This document shows positions 9,295 through 20,315 of a DNA stretch of 64,000 nt, one piece after another. The DNA comes from Pseudomonadota bacterium. GTDB taxonomy: Bacteria; Pseudomonadota; Alphaproteobacteria; Rhizobiales; Xanthobacteraceae. The notes below the pieces were generated by a model. The model searched no databases. It was given only the letters and a program-made list of their open reading frames with translations, and was not told the DNA's origin. The translations under genes were made by a program, and so were the position numbers. Each line of letters begins with the position of its first letter. Positions within the stretch are counted from its first letter, which is position 1. The stretch spans positions 1 to 64,000 of the forward strand of contig JAEXYA010000028.1 of the NCBI GenBank assembly GCA_023451825.1, in the 5' to 3' direction.

Positions 9295-10454
9295 AGTGCA
9301 GTCATCCCAGCACGACCGCGCCAGCGCGTGTCGATTTCCTCAGCATAGATACGTTCGTAACGGCGACCGAGCGATGTCAACATCTCGTAGCCGATGGTGC
9401 CGGCGGCCGATGCGAGATCGTCGATCGACTGATGGCCGCCGATGATTTCCACTTGCGAACCGCGTGCCAACGCGCCCTCGGGCAATTGGCTGCAATCGAC
9501 GATCAGCGAATCCATCGAGACCCGCCCTGCCACCGGCAGCCGCTTGCCGCGGAAATACACCGCGCCATTGGTGCCGAAGGCGCGCTGCAGGCCGTCGGCA
9601 TAGCCGATCGCCAGTGTCGCCAGCCGCGTCGGCCGCGCCGTCTGCAGCGTCCAGCCATAGCCCACATGCGCGCCGGCCTCGACATCGCGCACCTGCACGA
9701 CCTGTGCCGTGAGACGAACGACGGGCAGCATCGGATTGACCTGTCCGGGCAGTGGATTGATGCCGTAAAGCGCGGCACCGGGCCGCACGAGATCGTGGTG
9801 ATAACCGCCGCCGATGAAGATGCCGGAGGAATTGGCGAGCGATTTGCGGACGCCCGGAAAGCGCTGCGCCAGCGCGGCAAAAGTCTCGCGCTGATATTCA
9901 TTCGCAGGATGCGCGGCTTCATCGGCGCAGGCGAGATGGCTCATCACCATGCTCACATCGACGCCCGGCAATGGCTGATCGACGAACTGTGCGACTTCGC
10001 TCGGCGACATCCCGAGCCGCGACATGCCGCTATCGACCTGCACGACTGCAGGAAGCTTGCGCCCGGATTCGCGCGCCTGCTGCGACCAGGCCTGCGCCTG
10101 TTCGAGCGAATTCAATACTGGCGCGATGCCGGCCGCAGCACAGTCGCCCTCGCCGCCGAGCGGCAGGCCGTTGAGCACATAGATCGTCACATCGCGCGGC
10201 AGATGGCGGCGCAGGTCGAGGGCTTCATCGAGGTGGGCGGTGAAGAAAGCGCGGCAGCCGGCCTGATAGAGCGCTGGCGCCACGCGATCGGCGCCGAGCC
10301 CATAGGCATCCGCCTTGACCACGCCGGCACAGGTCACATTCGGCCCGACTTTATTGGCGAGCAGGCGATAATTGCGGCCAATCCCCGCGAGGTCGATGGT
10401 CAGCACCGCACTGGCGTGCTGCCCCACGTCATTCATATCCACCCGCGCCAGCAT
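9291..10454 (-). CDS. alr: Alanine racemase (catabolic DadX type by context)
   Basis: PLP enzyme that interconverts L- and D-alanine. The PLP lysine lies in the motif VVKADAYGLGA near residue 45, and the second-subunit tyrosine region is GYGWTLQ with LAIGYADGLQRAF. Length is 387 residues. The frame opens at a GTG (10463), but the ATG at 10454 is preferred because GGAG lies 8 bases upstream. Coupling to dadA and a divergent Lrp regulator points to alanine catabolism. If no second alr exists in the genome it must also supply D-alanine for the wall. Confidence 0.93.
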   Translation of the reverse strand: MLARVDMNDVGQHASAVLTIDLAGIGRNYRLLANKVGPNVTCAGVVKADAYGLGADRVAPALYQAGCRAFFTAHLDEALDLRRHLPRDVTIYVLNGLPLGGEGDCAAAGIAPVLNSLEQAQAWSQQARESGRKLPAVVQVDSGMSRLGMSPSEVAQFVDQPLPGVDVSMVMSHLACADEAAHPANEYQRETFAALAQRFPGVRKSLANSSGIFIGGGYHHDLVRPGAALYGINPLPGQVNPMLPVVRLTAQVVQVRDVEAGAHVGYGWTLQTARPTRLATLAIGYADGLQRAFGTNGAVYFRGKRLPVAGRVSMDSLIVDCSQLPEGALARGSQVEIIGGHQSIDDLASAAGTIGYEMLTSLGRRYERIYAEEIDTRWRGRAGMTAL

Positions 10455-10603
10455 GACCGCCACTCCATCCAGGGATCAACGAGTCACTATCTCACTCCGT
10501 CAACAGCGCTTTACGGCGATTGTGGCCACTGATACGGTCCAAGACGCCGGATTTCGGCGATTTTATCTACTGGATTAGTGAATTCCTGCGCTTTGAGGGA
10601 ACC
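10455..10603. promoter_or_regulatory. Divergent control region between alr-dadA and the Lrp-type gene
   Basis: These 149 bp lie between the two divergent starts. They are more AT-rich than the genes, notably TTTTATCTACTGGATTAGTG near 10561. Lrp-family regulators usually bind such shared regions, and binding here by the neighbour is inferred. I cannot point to a certain operator. Confidence 0.5.
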
Positions 10604-11080
10604 ATGGCCCCTGATCTCGATTCGATCGACCGAAAGATCCTCCGCGAGGTGGTGCAAGACGCCCGCATCAGCCAGATGGCGCTGGCGGAAAAGGTCGGCC
10701 TGTCGCCCACCGCCTGCACCCGGCGATTGGGAACGCTGGAGAAGAAGGGCATCGTCCGCGGCTATGCCGCCGAGGTGGATGCGGCCGAGCTCGGCTACAT
10801 GATGACCGTGCATGTCCACATCACGCTGGACAAGCAGAGCGAGGATGCGCTGTCCGCTTTCGAGCGCGCGATCGCGCAGTGCCCGGATGTGGTGTCCTGC
10901 TATCTGATGTCCGGCAATGACGATTATCTCGTCCATGTGCAGGCGCGCGACATGCAGGATTACGAGCGCATCCACAAACAGCATCTGTCGCGCATGCCGG
11001 GTGTGTCACGGCTGCATTCGAGCTTCGCGATGCGGACGGTGGTGAAGAGGGGCGTGTCGCTCTCGGCGTTGAAGGGGTAG
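10604..11080 (+). CDS. Lrp/AsnC family regulator, probable activator of dadA
   Basis: A 158-residue regulator with the Lrp N-terminal helix-turn-helix (SIDRKILREVVQDARISQMALAEKVGLS, shown only in part here: DRKILREVVQDARIS at about 8-22) and a C-terminal RAM effector domain. The ATG at 10604 gives the family N terminus; the open frame starts earlier at 10520 but without support. It is divergent from alr-dadA. In other proteobacteria such neighbours (DadR, Lrp) activate dadAX in response to alanine, so that role is likely here. Confidence 0.9.
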   Translation: MAPDLDSIDRKILREVVQDARISQMALAEKVGLSPTACTRRLGTLEKKGIVRGYAAEVDAAELGYMMTVHVHITLDKQSEDALSAFERAIAQCPDVVSCYLMSGNDDYLVHVQARDMQDYERIHKQHLSRMPGVSRLHSSFAMRTVVKRGVSLSALKG

Positions 11081-11097
11081 CGCGCCCCAACACTCCG

Positions 11098-11211
11098 CCC
11101 TCATCCTGAGGAGCGGCCTCTTGGCCGCGTCTCGAAGGATGGCCGCACACTCCTAGTCAAGCCATCTCATGGTTCGAGACGCGCGCAAGAGCGCGCTCCT
11201 CACCATGAGGG
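11098..11211. repeat. Repeat family C copy 1
   Basis: Arms CCCTCATCCTGAGGAGCG and GCGCTCCTCACCATGAGGG enclose CGTCTCGAAGGATGG and CATGGTTCGAGACGCG, giving two nested hairpins. It separates the convergent Lrp-type and ABC-F genes. Confidence 0.9.
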
Positions 11212-11218
11212 GCGGAGA

Positions 11219-12844
11219 TTAGTTCGGATGCAGCCCCGGCGCTTCCTGCCCGGTGCGCTCGACATATTCGTTATAGCCACCACCATATTGATGGATGCCT
11301 TCCGGCGTCAGTTCCAGCACGCGGTTCGACAGCGCAGCCAAAAAGTGCCGGTCATGCGACACGAACAGCATGGTGCCTTCGAAGTCCGCCAGCGCCTTGA
11401 TCAGCATTTCCTTGGTTGCCATGTCCAAGTGGTTGGTCGGTTCGTCGAGCACCAGAAAGTTCGGCGGATCGAACAGCATTTTTGCCATCACCAGACGCGC
11501 CTTCTCGCCGCCTGACAGCACACGGCAGCGCTTCTCAACATCGTCGCCGGAGAAGCCAAAGCAGCCGGCCAGCGCGCGCAAGGTGCCCTGGCCTGCCTGA
11601 GGGAACGTGTCTTCGAGATTCTGGAAGATGGTGCGCTCGCCATCCAGCAGGTCCATCGCATGCTGGGCGAAATAGCCCATCTTCACACTGCCGCCGATGG
11701 TCACCGAACCCGTATCCGGCTCTGACGCACCAGCCACCAGCTTCAGCAGCGTCGACTTGCCGGCGCCGTTGATGCCCATGATGGCCCAGCGCTCCTTGCG
11801 GCGGACCATGAAGTCCAGCCCGTCATAGATCACCTTGCTGCCATAGGCCTTGTTGACGCCCTTCAGCGCGACAACGTCTTCGCCCGACCGTGGCGCCGGC
11901 AGGAAGTCGAAGGCCACCGTCTCGCGACGCTTCGGCGGCTCGACGCGCTCGATCTTGTCGAGCTTCTTCACGCGGCTCTGCACCTGCGCCGCATGCGAGG
12001 CGCGCGCCTTGAAGCGCTCGATGAATTTGATTTCCTTGGCGAGCATCGCCTGCTGGCGCTCGAACTGCGCCTGCTGCTGCTTCTCGTTCATGGCGCGCTG
12101 CGCCTCATAGAACTCGTAGTCGCCCGAATAGGAATTCAGCGAACCGCCATCGATCTCCATGATCTTGGTGACGATGCGGTTCATGAATTCGCGGTCATGC
12201 GAGGTCATGAGCAGCGCGCCCTCATAACCCTTCAGAAAGCCTTCGAGCCAGATCAGGCTTTCCAGATCGAGATGGTTCGACGGTTCGTCGAGCAGCATCA
12301 CATCCGGGCGCATCAACAGAATGCGGGCCAGCGCGACGCGCATCTTCCAGCCGCCCGACAGCTTGCCGACATCGCCATCCATCATCTCCTGCGAGAACGA
12401 CAGACCATCCAGCACTTCACGCGCACGACCTTCCAGCGCGTAGCCATCCAGCTCTTCGAAGCGCGCCTGCACCTCGCCGTAGCGGGCGATGATCTCGTCC
12501 ATCTTGTCCATCTGGTCCGGATCGGCCATGGCCGCTTCCAGTTCCTTCAGCTCGCTGGCGACGACGCTGACGGGACCCGCGCCCTCCATCACTTCGGCCA
12601 CCGCGCTGTGGCCGGACATCTCGCCGACATCCTGGCTGAAATAGCCGATGGTGACGCCGCGCTCGACCACGACCTGACCTTCATCCGGCAGCTCGCGGCC
12701 GGTGACCAGGCGGAACAGCGTCGTCTTGCCGGAGCCGTTGGGGCCGACAAGGCCGATCTTCTCGCCCTTCAGCAGCGCGCCGGCGGCTTCGATGAAGACG
12801 ATCTGATGACCGTTCTGCTTGCTGATATTGTCGAGGCGGATCAT
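11219..12844 (-). CDS. ABC-F family ATPase (translation-associated)
   Basis: A soluble protein with two ABC ATPase domains and no membrane segment. ABC-F proteins bind the ribosomal E site to aid translation or protect from antibiotics. Walker A motifs are GPNGSGKT (near 36) and GINGAGKS (near 350). Signatures are LSGGWKMR and LSGGEKAR. Walker B motifs are LLDEPSNHLD and VLDEPTNHLD. The linker between domains is rich in Q, K and E, as in the family. The start at 12844 gives 541 residues and places MIRLDNI at the N terminus; the frame is open 13 codons further up. Assignment to a named subfamily (YheS, YbiT or Uup) is not certain. Confidence 0.9.
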   Translation of the reverse strand: MIRLDNISKQNGHQIVFIEAAGALLKGEKIGLVGPNGSGKTTLFRLVTGRELPDEGQVVVERGVTIGYFSQDVGEMSGHSAVAEVMEGAGPVSVVASELKELEAAMADPDQMDKMDEIIARYGEVQARFEELDGYALEGRAREVLDGLSFSQEMMDGDVGKLSGGWKMRVALARILLMRPDVMLLDEPSNHLDLESLIWLEGFLKGYEGALLMTSHDREFMNRIVTKIMEIDGGSLNSYSGDYEFYEAQRAMNEKQQQAQFERQQAMLAKEIKFIERFKARASHAAQVQSRVKKLDKIERVEPPKRRETVAFDFLPAPRSGEDVVALKGVNKAYGSKVIYDGLDFMVRRKERWAIMGINGAGKSTLLKLVAGASEPDTGSVTIGGSVKMGYFAQHAMDLLDGERTIFQNLEDTFPQAGQGTLRALAGCFGFSGDDVEKRCRVLSGGEKARLVMAKMLFDPPNFLVLDEPTNHLDMATKEMLIKALADFEGTMLFVSHDRHFLAALSNRVLELTPEGIHQYGGGYNEYVERTGQEAPGLHPN

Positions 12845-12979
12845 GGGCAGGCGAACTCGCGGGGCAAATGGAAGGCCCCGCAATAAGGCATCGGCCCTGA
12901 CGGCGAAAGCATATTTTGCGCTGCAAACGCAGGATCAGCCGGTAAGCTGTGCCGCAGAATCGAAATCAGGGGGCCTTCA

Positions 12980-13927
12980 ATGACGCAGACCATTCAGCCT
13001 ACGCCACAGACCGTCCATTGGGGCTATTTCGATGCCAAACAGGCGCCGATTGCCACCATCGCGCCCGGCGAGACTGTCATCATGACCAGCGTCAGCGGCA
13101 ACCAGGACCATCTGCCGACCGACGCCAGCATGACTCCGCGCCCGGAACTGCTGGCCATCATCGATGCCGTGAAACCCGATCTCGGGCCGCATATCCTCAC
13201 CGGCCCGGTGGCGGTGCGGGGCGCCGAGCCCGGCGATGCGCTGCGCATCGAAATCCAGGACGTCCAACTCGCGGATGACTGGGGCTACATGCTGTTCCGC
13301 CCCGGCATGGGGACGCTGCCCGACGACTTCGACTATTTCCGCCGCCTGCACATCACGGTCGATCGCACCAACAACATCGTCAAAACGCCATGGGGCATCA
13401 CGCTGGAGGCAAAACCCTTCTTCGGCGTGATGGGCACGGCGCCCAAGCCCGAAGTCGGCCGCGCGTCATCGACCATGCCGTCGCATTTCGGCGGCAATAT
13501 CGACAACAAGGAACTCGGCGCCGGCAGCGTGCTGTATCTGCCGGTGTGGACGGCGGGTGGCCTGTTTTCCTGTGGTGATGGCCATGCGCTGCAGGGCGAC
13601 GGCGAGGTCTGTGTCACCGCCGTCGAGACCGGCCTCACCGGCACCTTCAAGATCGATCTCGTCAAGAACGCGCAGCTCGAAGCACCCTATGCCGAGACGA
13701 AGGACCATCTCATCACCATGGCCTTCGATCCCGATCTCGATGAAGCGGCGCGCATTGCGTTGCGCCGGATGATCGCGATGGTCGTCGCGCGCACGACGTT
13801 GTCGGCCGAGGACGCCTATATGCTCTGCAGCCTCGCCGCGGATGTACGCGTCACCCAGCTCGTCAATCTGGAAAAGGGCATCCATGTGATGATGCCGCAT
13901 GAGGTGATTGCGCAGGCGAGACGCTGA
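12980..13927 (+). CDS. Acetamidase/formamidase family protein
   Basis: A 315-residue FmdA/AmdA-family hydrolase, expected to split ammonia from formamide, acetamide or a related small amide. The family motif GDGHALQGDGEV lies near residue 200, and EPGDALRIEIQDV near 78 is also typical. There is no signal peptide. No amide transporter or regulator is adjacent, so the substrate is not shown. The ATG at 12980 follows a GGGGG stretch. A family E repeat follows directly after the stop. Confidence 0.85.
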   Translation: MTQTIQPTPQTVHWGYFDAKQAPIATIAPGETVIMTSVSGNQDHLPTDASMTPRPELLAIIDAVKPDLGPHILTGPVAVRGAEPGDALRIEIQDVQLADDWGYMLFRPGMGTLPDDFDYFRRLHITVDRTNNIVKTPWGITLEAKPFFGVMGTAPKPEVGRASSTMPSHFGGNIDNKELGAGSVLYLPVWTAGGLFSCGDGHALQGDGEVCVTAVETGLTGTFKIDLVKNAQLEAPYAETKDHLITMAFDPDLDEAARIALRRMIAMVVARTTLSAEDAYMLCSLAADVRVTQLVNLEKGIHVMMPHEVIAQARR

Positions 13928-13928
13928 C

Positions 13929-14054
13929 CTGTGTCCCGGACGCGGTGCAGCGCGCAGCGTTGTTCCGCAGAGCCGGGACCGTACCAAACGCCGGAGCCTC
14001 GTGCGGTCCCGGATCTGCGAAGCGGCACTTCGCGCCGCATCGCGTCCGGGACAA
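13929..14054. repeat. Repeat family E copy 1
   Basis: Arms TGTCCCGGACGCGGTGCAGC and GCATCGCGTCCGGGACA, with inner GCAGAGCCGGGACCG and CGGTCCCGGATCTGCG. The second copy lies at 16945-17075. Confidence 0.85.
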
Positions 14055-14143
14055 GTATCAGCTTCGAAACATTCTTCGCAAAGCCAAGGAACGACGCATG
14101 ATCGGTCGCGTTATGCGCGCGACTGATCTCTGGCGAATGTGCA

Positions 14144-14329
14144 ATGTCCTGGCTGTTGTATCTCCCCACCCGCGAACTCGCCGAAGCGCTGACGGCGCAG
14201 GGCACCGAGCCCACCAAGGCGATCGTCGAAGTGAGCGGCAATTGGGAGACGGCCGCGCTCGCGCAGGACCACACCTTCCCGTTACAACCAGCCGCGCCGC
14301 CCGCGGTGAAGGAGACGGCCTATGGATAG
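14144..14329 (+). CDS. Small hypothetical protein (61 residues)
   Basis: I do not recognise this protein. It starts with a hydrophobic stretch (MSWLLYLPT) and has no cysteines or clear motif. Its stop overlaps the start of the next small gene by 8 bases in another frame, which suggests coupling. It may be real, but the evidence is only the open frame and the tight spacing. Confidence 0.4.
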   Translation: MSWLLYLPTRELAEALTAQGTEPTKAIVEVSGNWETAALAQDHTFPLQPAAPPAVKETAYG

Positions 14330-14516
14330 TCTCGAACGGGATATCGCTGTGCCGTCGCGCCTTGGCTTTCAGAGCCCGAATTTGCAGATATGGCTGGATC
14401 CGCACGCGACGGAATGCACCTGCGGCTGGCATGGCTCGAAACTGCGACTGATTCCCGTGCAGGATTCGGCAGGGCGTCTCTGCCCGGAATGCCTGATGGA
14501 CGTCGGACCGCGCTAG
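14322..14516 (+). CDS. Small cysteine-pair protein (64 residues)
   Basis: A small protein of unknown role with two cysteine pairs, CTCGW (residues 34-36) and CPEC (55-58). They could bind one zinc ion as a ribbon of the form CxC-18-CxxC. It overlaps the upstream 61-residue frame. Its stop TAG overlaps the stop of the opposing small gene in the palindrome CTAG, so the two genes converge with no gap. A zinc-binding or nucleic acid role is possible but not shown. Confidence 0.5.
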   Translation: MDSLERDIAVPSRLGFQSPNLQIWLDPHATECTCGWHGSKLRLIPVQDSAGRLCPECLMDVGPR

Positions 14517-14683
14517 CGCTCGCGCCGCTGCCCGGCCAGCCAGCTCTTGTTCTCAGCCAGCGTTTTCAAGGCGAGCGCCACCTGTCGCAACTCGTTGCGC
14601 TCGGCGCCCGACGGCAAGGCACGCGCCTTGCGCAAGGCGATGCGCGCCAGATCTCTCAATTCCTCTGCGATGCGTTCGGTCAT
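14513..14683 (-). CDS. Small charged helical protein (56 residues)
   Basis: A short protein with many Arg, Glu, Leu and Ala residues, probably two helices (EELRDLARIALRKARAL and NELRQVALALKTLAEN). The start is placed at the ATG at 14683; the longer frame opens with TTG. No function is recognised. The even pattern of hydrophobic residues every 3-4 positions argues for a folded protein. Confidence 0.5.
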   Translation of the reverse strand: MTERIAEELRDLARIALRKARALPSGAERNELRQVALALKTLAENKSWLAGQRRER

Positions 14684-14810
14684 GCCGGGACAACGCCGCA
14701 AAATGGAACTCGATCGCCCACGCGGAACAGCTATTCAGGCGGAACCTGGCGAAAAACCGCACAATTTCACCAATAACGGGCAGAAACGCTCAATTCACGC
14801 AAAACTGGCG

Positions 14811-16847
<2,037 letters not shown>

Positions 16848-16944
16848 GCGCCGTGGAATAAGGTGCTGCAGCCCGAATTTCAACAACGGTGCAGAATTTC
16901 AGGCAAAAAGGAACCCGAGCCTGATTCAGTGAGCGCGCATTTCA

Positions 16945-17075
16945 CCTGTGTCCCGGACGCGGTGCAGCGCCTCTTCGCGCTGCTTCGCAGAGCCGGGACC
17001 GCACCAAACTCGGAGTTTTTGGCGGTCCCGGCTCTGCGAAGCGGCATAAAGCATGCCGCATCGCGTCCGGGACAT
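16945..17075. repeat. Repeat family E copy 2
   Basis: Arms TGTCCCGGACGCGGTGCAGC and GCATCGCGTCCGGGACA, with inner GCAGAGCCGGGACCG and CGGTCCCGGCTCTGCG. It lies between ygiQ and the 3' end of yeiH; both genes read leftward. Confidence 0.88.
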
Positions 17076-17097
17076 AGTTCAACGGTATCCCGCGCCG

Positions 17098-18099
17098 TCA
17101 GATCAGCTGCAACGCGATGGCGCTGAGGCAACCGAGTGCAATCAGCGACAGCGTTCCTGCAGCGAGCACTCGGCCACCGGCCGACATGACCGAGCGCAGA
17201 TCGACCGACAAACCGAGCGCCGCCATCGACAGGATGGTCAGGATCGTCGAGGCCGTCTGCAGCGGTTCCAGCGCCACCGCGGGGATCAGTTCGAATGAAT
17301 GCAGCGCCGTCATCAGCAGGAAGCCGATGATGAACCACGGCAGCATGTCGCGCAGCGCCGGCCGCTTGCCGCTGTGTCGTCCGCTCCACAGGCCGAGCAT
17401 GATCACCACGGGGCCGAGCATCAGCACGCGCATGAGCTTCACCACCGTGCCGATCTGCACGCTTGCCGCACCGATCGTGTGCGTGGCCGCCAGCACCTGC
17501 GGCACCGCATAAACGGTGAGGCCGGCTGCCACGCCATATTGCCACTGGTTCAAGCCCAACACTGTCACGCAAAGGGGCAACAGCAGCACCACGAGAATGC
17601 CGAGTGCCGCGGTGAAGGAGATCGACGACGCCACGTCTTCCGGCCGCGCATCGATCACCGGGGCCGCCGCCACGATCGCCGAATTGCCGCAGATTGAATT
17701 GCCGCAAGCGACCAGCGTCGCCAGCTTGTCGGGCAGGCCGAGCAGGCGCGACAGCGAGTAGCTGATCACCAGCGACAGCAGCACCACCGCCGCGACCACG
17801 GCAATCATCCGCCCGCCCGCCGCCTCGATAGTGCGGAAGCTGATGGAGGCGCCGAGCAGCACGATCGCCAGTTCCAGCAGGGTTTTGGAGGCGAAATGCA
17901 CGCCGGCACGGGCTTTGGCATGAAGGCCGAACGCCGTATGCAGCGCCGTACCGAGCAGGATGGCGAAGACCAGCGCATCGACAAAGGGATTGCCGAACAG
18001 ATGCATCTCGAGCCGCTCCACGCCCCACGCTGCGAGGGTGACGCAGGCGGCGAGCGCCAGACCGGGGCCGAGATCGATAATGCGCTTCAGGGGGGACAT
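17098..18099 (-). CDS. yeiH: YeiH/UPF0324 family membrane protein, putative sulfur-anion exporter
   Basis: A 333-residue inner membrane protein with about ten hydrophobic segments. Family marks are ALGFLGTALHTAFG-like VDALVFAILLGTALHTAFG near residue 40 and the pore-like VACGNSICGNSAIVAAAPVI near 130. The family is annotated as sulfate or sulfite export on indirect grounds. It is divergent from a YeiE-like LysR regulator, the same pairing as in enterobacteria, so control by that regulator is likely. Confidence 0.9.
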   Translation of the reverse strand: MSPLKRIIDLGPGLALAACVTLAAWGVERLEMHLFGNPFVDALVFAILLGTALHTAFGLHAKARAGVHFASKTLLELAIVLLGASISFRTIEAAGGRMIAVVAAVVLLSLVISYSLSRLLGLPDKLATLVACGNSICGNSAIVAAAPVIDARPEDVASSISFTAALGILVVLLLPLCVTVLGLNQWQYGVAAGLTVYAVPQVLAATHTIGAASVQIGTVVKLMRVLMLGPVVIMLGLWSGRHSGKRPALRDMLPWFIIGFLLMTALHSFELIPAVALEPLQTASTILTILSMAALGLSVDLRSVMSAGGRVLAAGTLSLIALGCLSAIALQLI

Positions 18100-18121
18100 G
18101 CTTCCCTCAATGTTCTTGAGA

Positions 18122-18135
18122 GAAGAATATTCTTC
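18122..18135. promoter_or_regulatory. 14 bp perfect palindrome in the yeiH-yeiE control region
   Basis: GAAGAATATTCTTC is a perfect palindrome 23 bp upstream of the yeiH start. A second imperfect dyad, ATATTGTCAATAT, lies about 25 bp further toward yeiE. The 95 bp gap is far more AT-rich than its surroundings. LysR-type proteins bind such dyads; binding by the adjacent regulator is inferred. Confidence 0.6.
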
Positions 18136-18194
18136 CTTTATTTCCCATTCTATCGCATAAATATTGTCAATATATTCGATTTATCCGGACGATC

Positions 18195-19067
18195 ATGACC
18201 CTGGATCAGCTGGCCGCCTTTGTCGCCGTGGCCGAGCGTCAGCACCTGACGCAGGCGGCGGCTGCACTGCATCTGTCGTCGTCGGCGGTCAGTTCGGCGA
18301 TCAAGGCGCTGGAGACCATGCATGGCGTGGCGCTGTTCCACCGCGTCGGCCGTGGCATCGAACTGACCGCCGCTGGCCGCCGCTTCCTACCGGAGGCGCG
18401 CGACATGCTGGCCCGTGCCAAGGGCACCGAACGGCTGCTCGATGAACTCGCCGGCAATGATCGCGGCGCGATCGAATTGCAGGCGAGCCAGACCATCGCG
18501 AATTACTGGCTGCCACCGCGGCTGATGCGCTTTCACGCGCAGTATCCCGGCATCGAGGTGAAGCTTCAGATCGGCAACACCACCACCGTGACGGAAGCCG
18601 TGATGTCCGGTGCAGCCGAGCTCGGCTTCATCGAAGGCACGATCGACGAACCGGCGCTGGCGTCGCAGCGCGTGGCGTCCGACCGCCTCATGATCGTGAT
18701 GTCGGCGCAATCCCCGCTCGCCAACACCGATGATCTGCTGTCGCTGTCATGGGTGATGCGCGAGCCCGGCTCGGGCACGCGCTCGGCTTTCGAGGCAGCG
18801 CTGCGCGCTCATCACATCGATCCGGCCAAACTCGAGGTCGTCATGACGCTTCCTTCGAATGAAGCCGTGTTGTCCGCCGTGCGCACCAGCACATCCGCCA
18901 CGGCGCTGTCGGAAGCGGTTGTCACGCCGTTCCTGCACAATGGCGATTTGCGGGCGCTGCCCTTCGCGCTCGACCTGCGCGAATTTACCCTGTTGCGTCA
19001 CAAGGAGCGCTCGCTCTCGGCGGTGGCAAAGGCCTTCGAGACATTCTGCCGCGCGTTCACGGACTAA
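18195..19067 (+). CDS. yeiE: LysR-type regulator, YeiE-like
   Basis: A 290-residue LysR-family regulator. The N-terminal winged helix-turn-helix spans about residues 2-60 (LDQLAAFVAVAERQHLTQAA). The substrate-binding domain spans about 90-290. It is divergent from yeiH across 95 bp, a pairing known elsewhere in which the regulator controls its neighbour. The ligand is probably a sulfur anion by analogy with YeiE (sulfite); this is inference. Confidence 0.88.
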   Translation: MTLDQLAAFVAVAERQHLTQAAAALHLSSSAVSSAIKALETMHGVALFHRVGRGIELTAAGRRFLPEARDMLARAKGTERLLDELAGNDRGAIELQASQTIANYWLPPRLMRFHAQYPGIEVKLQIGNTTTVTEAVMSGAAELGFIEGTIDEPALASQRVASDRLMIVMSAQSPLANTDDLLSLSWVMREPGSGTRSAFEAALRAHHIDPAKLEVVMTLPSNEAVLSAVRTSTSATALSEAVVTPFLHNGDLRALPFALDLREFTLLRHKERSLSAVAKAFETFCRAFTD

Positions 19068-19162
19068 GGCTTTTGCGGAGCTGACCCACGGCAATCCTCA
19101 AAGGAACATCTGGCAGCCTTTGTCGTTCTCCCGTGTTGAGAGTGTGTAAGATTGCAAAGTGC

Positions 19163-19408
19163 ATGGCTTGGTCCGATCGATTTTCCGATTCCATTGAGAT
19201 CCCGAACGGCGACCGTCTCGAAACCCTGCGTGACGCAGGCGCCTATATTTCCCGGCTTCCCAATTGCGAATACAAGACCGATGCATGGCGCACGGCCACG
19301 CATCTGCTGATCGAAGCCGCCGAAGGTGCGGTGTCGATCGAACTCGCACGTTTCGCGATCCTGCAGGCCTTTGCCGTGGAGCAGGAGAAGGAAGCGCTGG
19401 CGAGTTAG
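19163..19408 (+). CDS. Conserved small hypothetical protein (81 residues)
   Basis: A soluble small protein beginning MAWSDRFSDSIEIPNGDRLETLRDA. Similar openings (MAWSDRF with a following TLRDAxxYI) occur in small proteins of unknown role in Bradyrhizobium relatives, as far as I recall. The ATG at 19163 is chosen for this reason over the open frame start at 19133. Its stop overlaps the stop of the opposing 283-residue gene by two bases. Confidence 0.65.
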   Translation: MAWSDRFSDSIEIPNGDRLETLRDAGAYISRLPNCEYKTDAWRTATHLLIEAAEGAVSIELARFAILQAFAVEQEKEALAS

Positions 19409-20256
19409 CTCGTCACAGCCGCAAAAGCCCGGTCCACGATTGCGAGTTTCACGGCCTGTGCCGCCGCATATTCGCGCCAGAAACCTTGTGAGACCCAGAG
19501 CGGCGAGCGGTCCGGTTTGCCGGTCCAGCCGAGGCTGCCCAGCTTCTCCGCTGCACGGAGCTTGCGCATCAAATGGCTGCGCGACAGCACGAGGCCGGTC
19601 ATCAACGCATCCACCGAAGAGACACCGGTCGGGATGCGCTCAGCCGCCGGATCGACCTGCGCGATGCTGGTCATGATGCGGTCCATCACGATGCCGCCGC
19701 CATTGAGCCAGGTGAACAGTCCGAATGTGTGCAACGGCTCGCGGATCGACGCAGTCGTCAGCAACGCATCTGCAATCAGCGGCTGAATGCGCGCGAGAAG
19801 CGCGGCATCCGCCTGCAACATGGACATCCGCGCGCCGCCATCGAGACCATCGAGCGACATCAGATGCAGCATCAGCCAGCCGGCGATCTGCTGCAGGCTT
19901 TCGTCGCTCGGCATCACGGGCCGCGTGCGCTTGTCCAGCACATCGTCATCCACCGGCCGCGCCAGCCCGTAATTCACCATCTCCTTGATGAAGGCATCCG
20001 CCGTATTGCGGCTCGCGACCTTGTGCTGCACGACCAGATTGAGGAAGTCGCTGAACACGATGCGCCCCAGCGCGCTGCGGAACGACAACGCGAACGCCGC
20101 ATGGGCCATCAACCAGCGCTGCTGGGTGGCGAAGACCGATGTCGGCCGCGGATCGGCTTCGAATGCGCCGACCAGCGCGCCGGATTGCCGACGGATAATA
20201 TCCGCAAGCCGCGCATGATCGACGATTTCATCGAAGCTCAGAGCGACATGGGCCAT
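19405..20256 (-). CDS. Hypothetical protein (283 residues), possible winged-helix regulator
   Basis: A soluble, mostly helical protein that I do not recognise. The region TGVSSVDALMTGLVLSRSHLMRKLRAAEKLGSLGW (about 215-250, quoted here only as SRSHLMRKLRAAEKLGSLGW) looks like a helix-turn-helix with a recognition helix, which would suggest a DNA-binding regulator. This is a weak structural impression. No cysteine cluster or membrane segment is present. The gene stands between a small hypothetical gene and the toxin-antitoxin pair. Confidence 0.7.
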   Translation of the reverse strand: MAHVALSFDEIVDHARLADIIRRQSGALVGAFEADPRPTSVFATQQRWLMAHAAFALSFRSALGRIVFSDFLNLVVQHKVASRNTADAFIKEMVNYGLARPVDDDVLDKRTRPVMPSDESLQQIAGWLMLHLMSLDGLDGGARMSMLQADAALLARIQPLIADALLTTASIREPLHTFGLFTWLNGGGIVMDRIMTSIAQVDPAAERIPTGVSSVDALMTGLVLSRSHLMRKLRAAEKLGSLGWTGKPDRSPLWVSQGFWREYAAAQAVKLAIVDRAFAAVTS

Positions 20257-20315
20257 TGTCTACACGCGATCCCTCAATTGGAACCGCGCAGATAGCACCC
20301 CTTTCGGCTGTGCGT

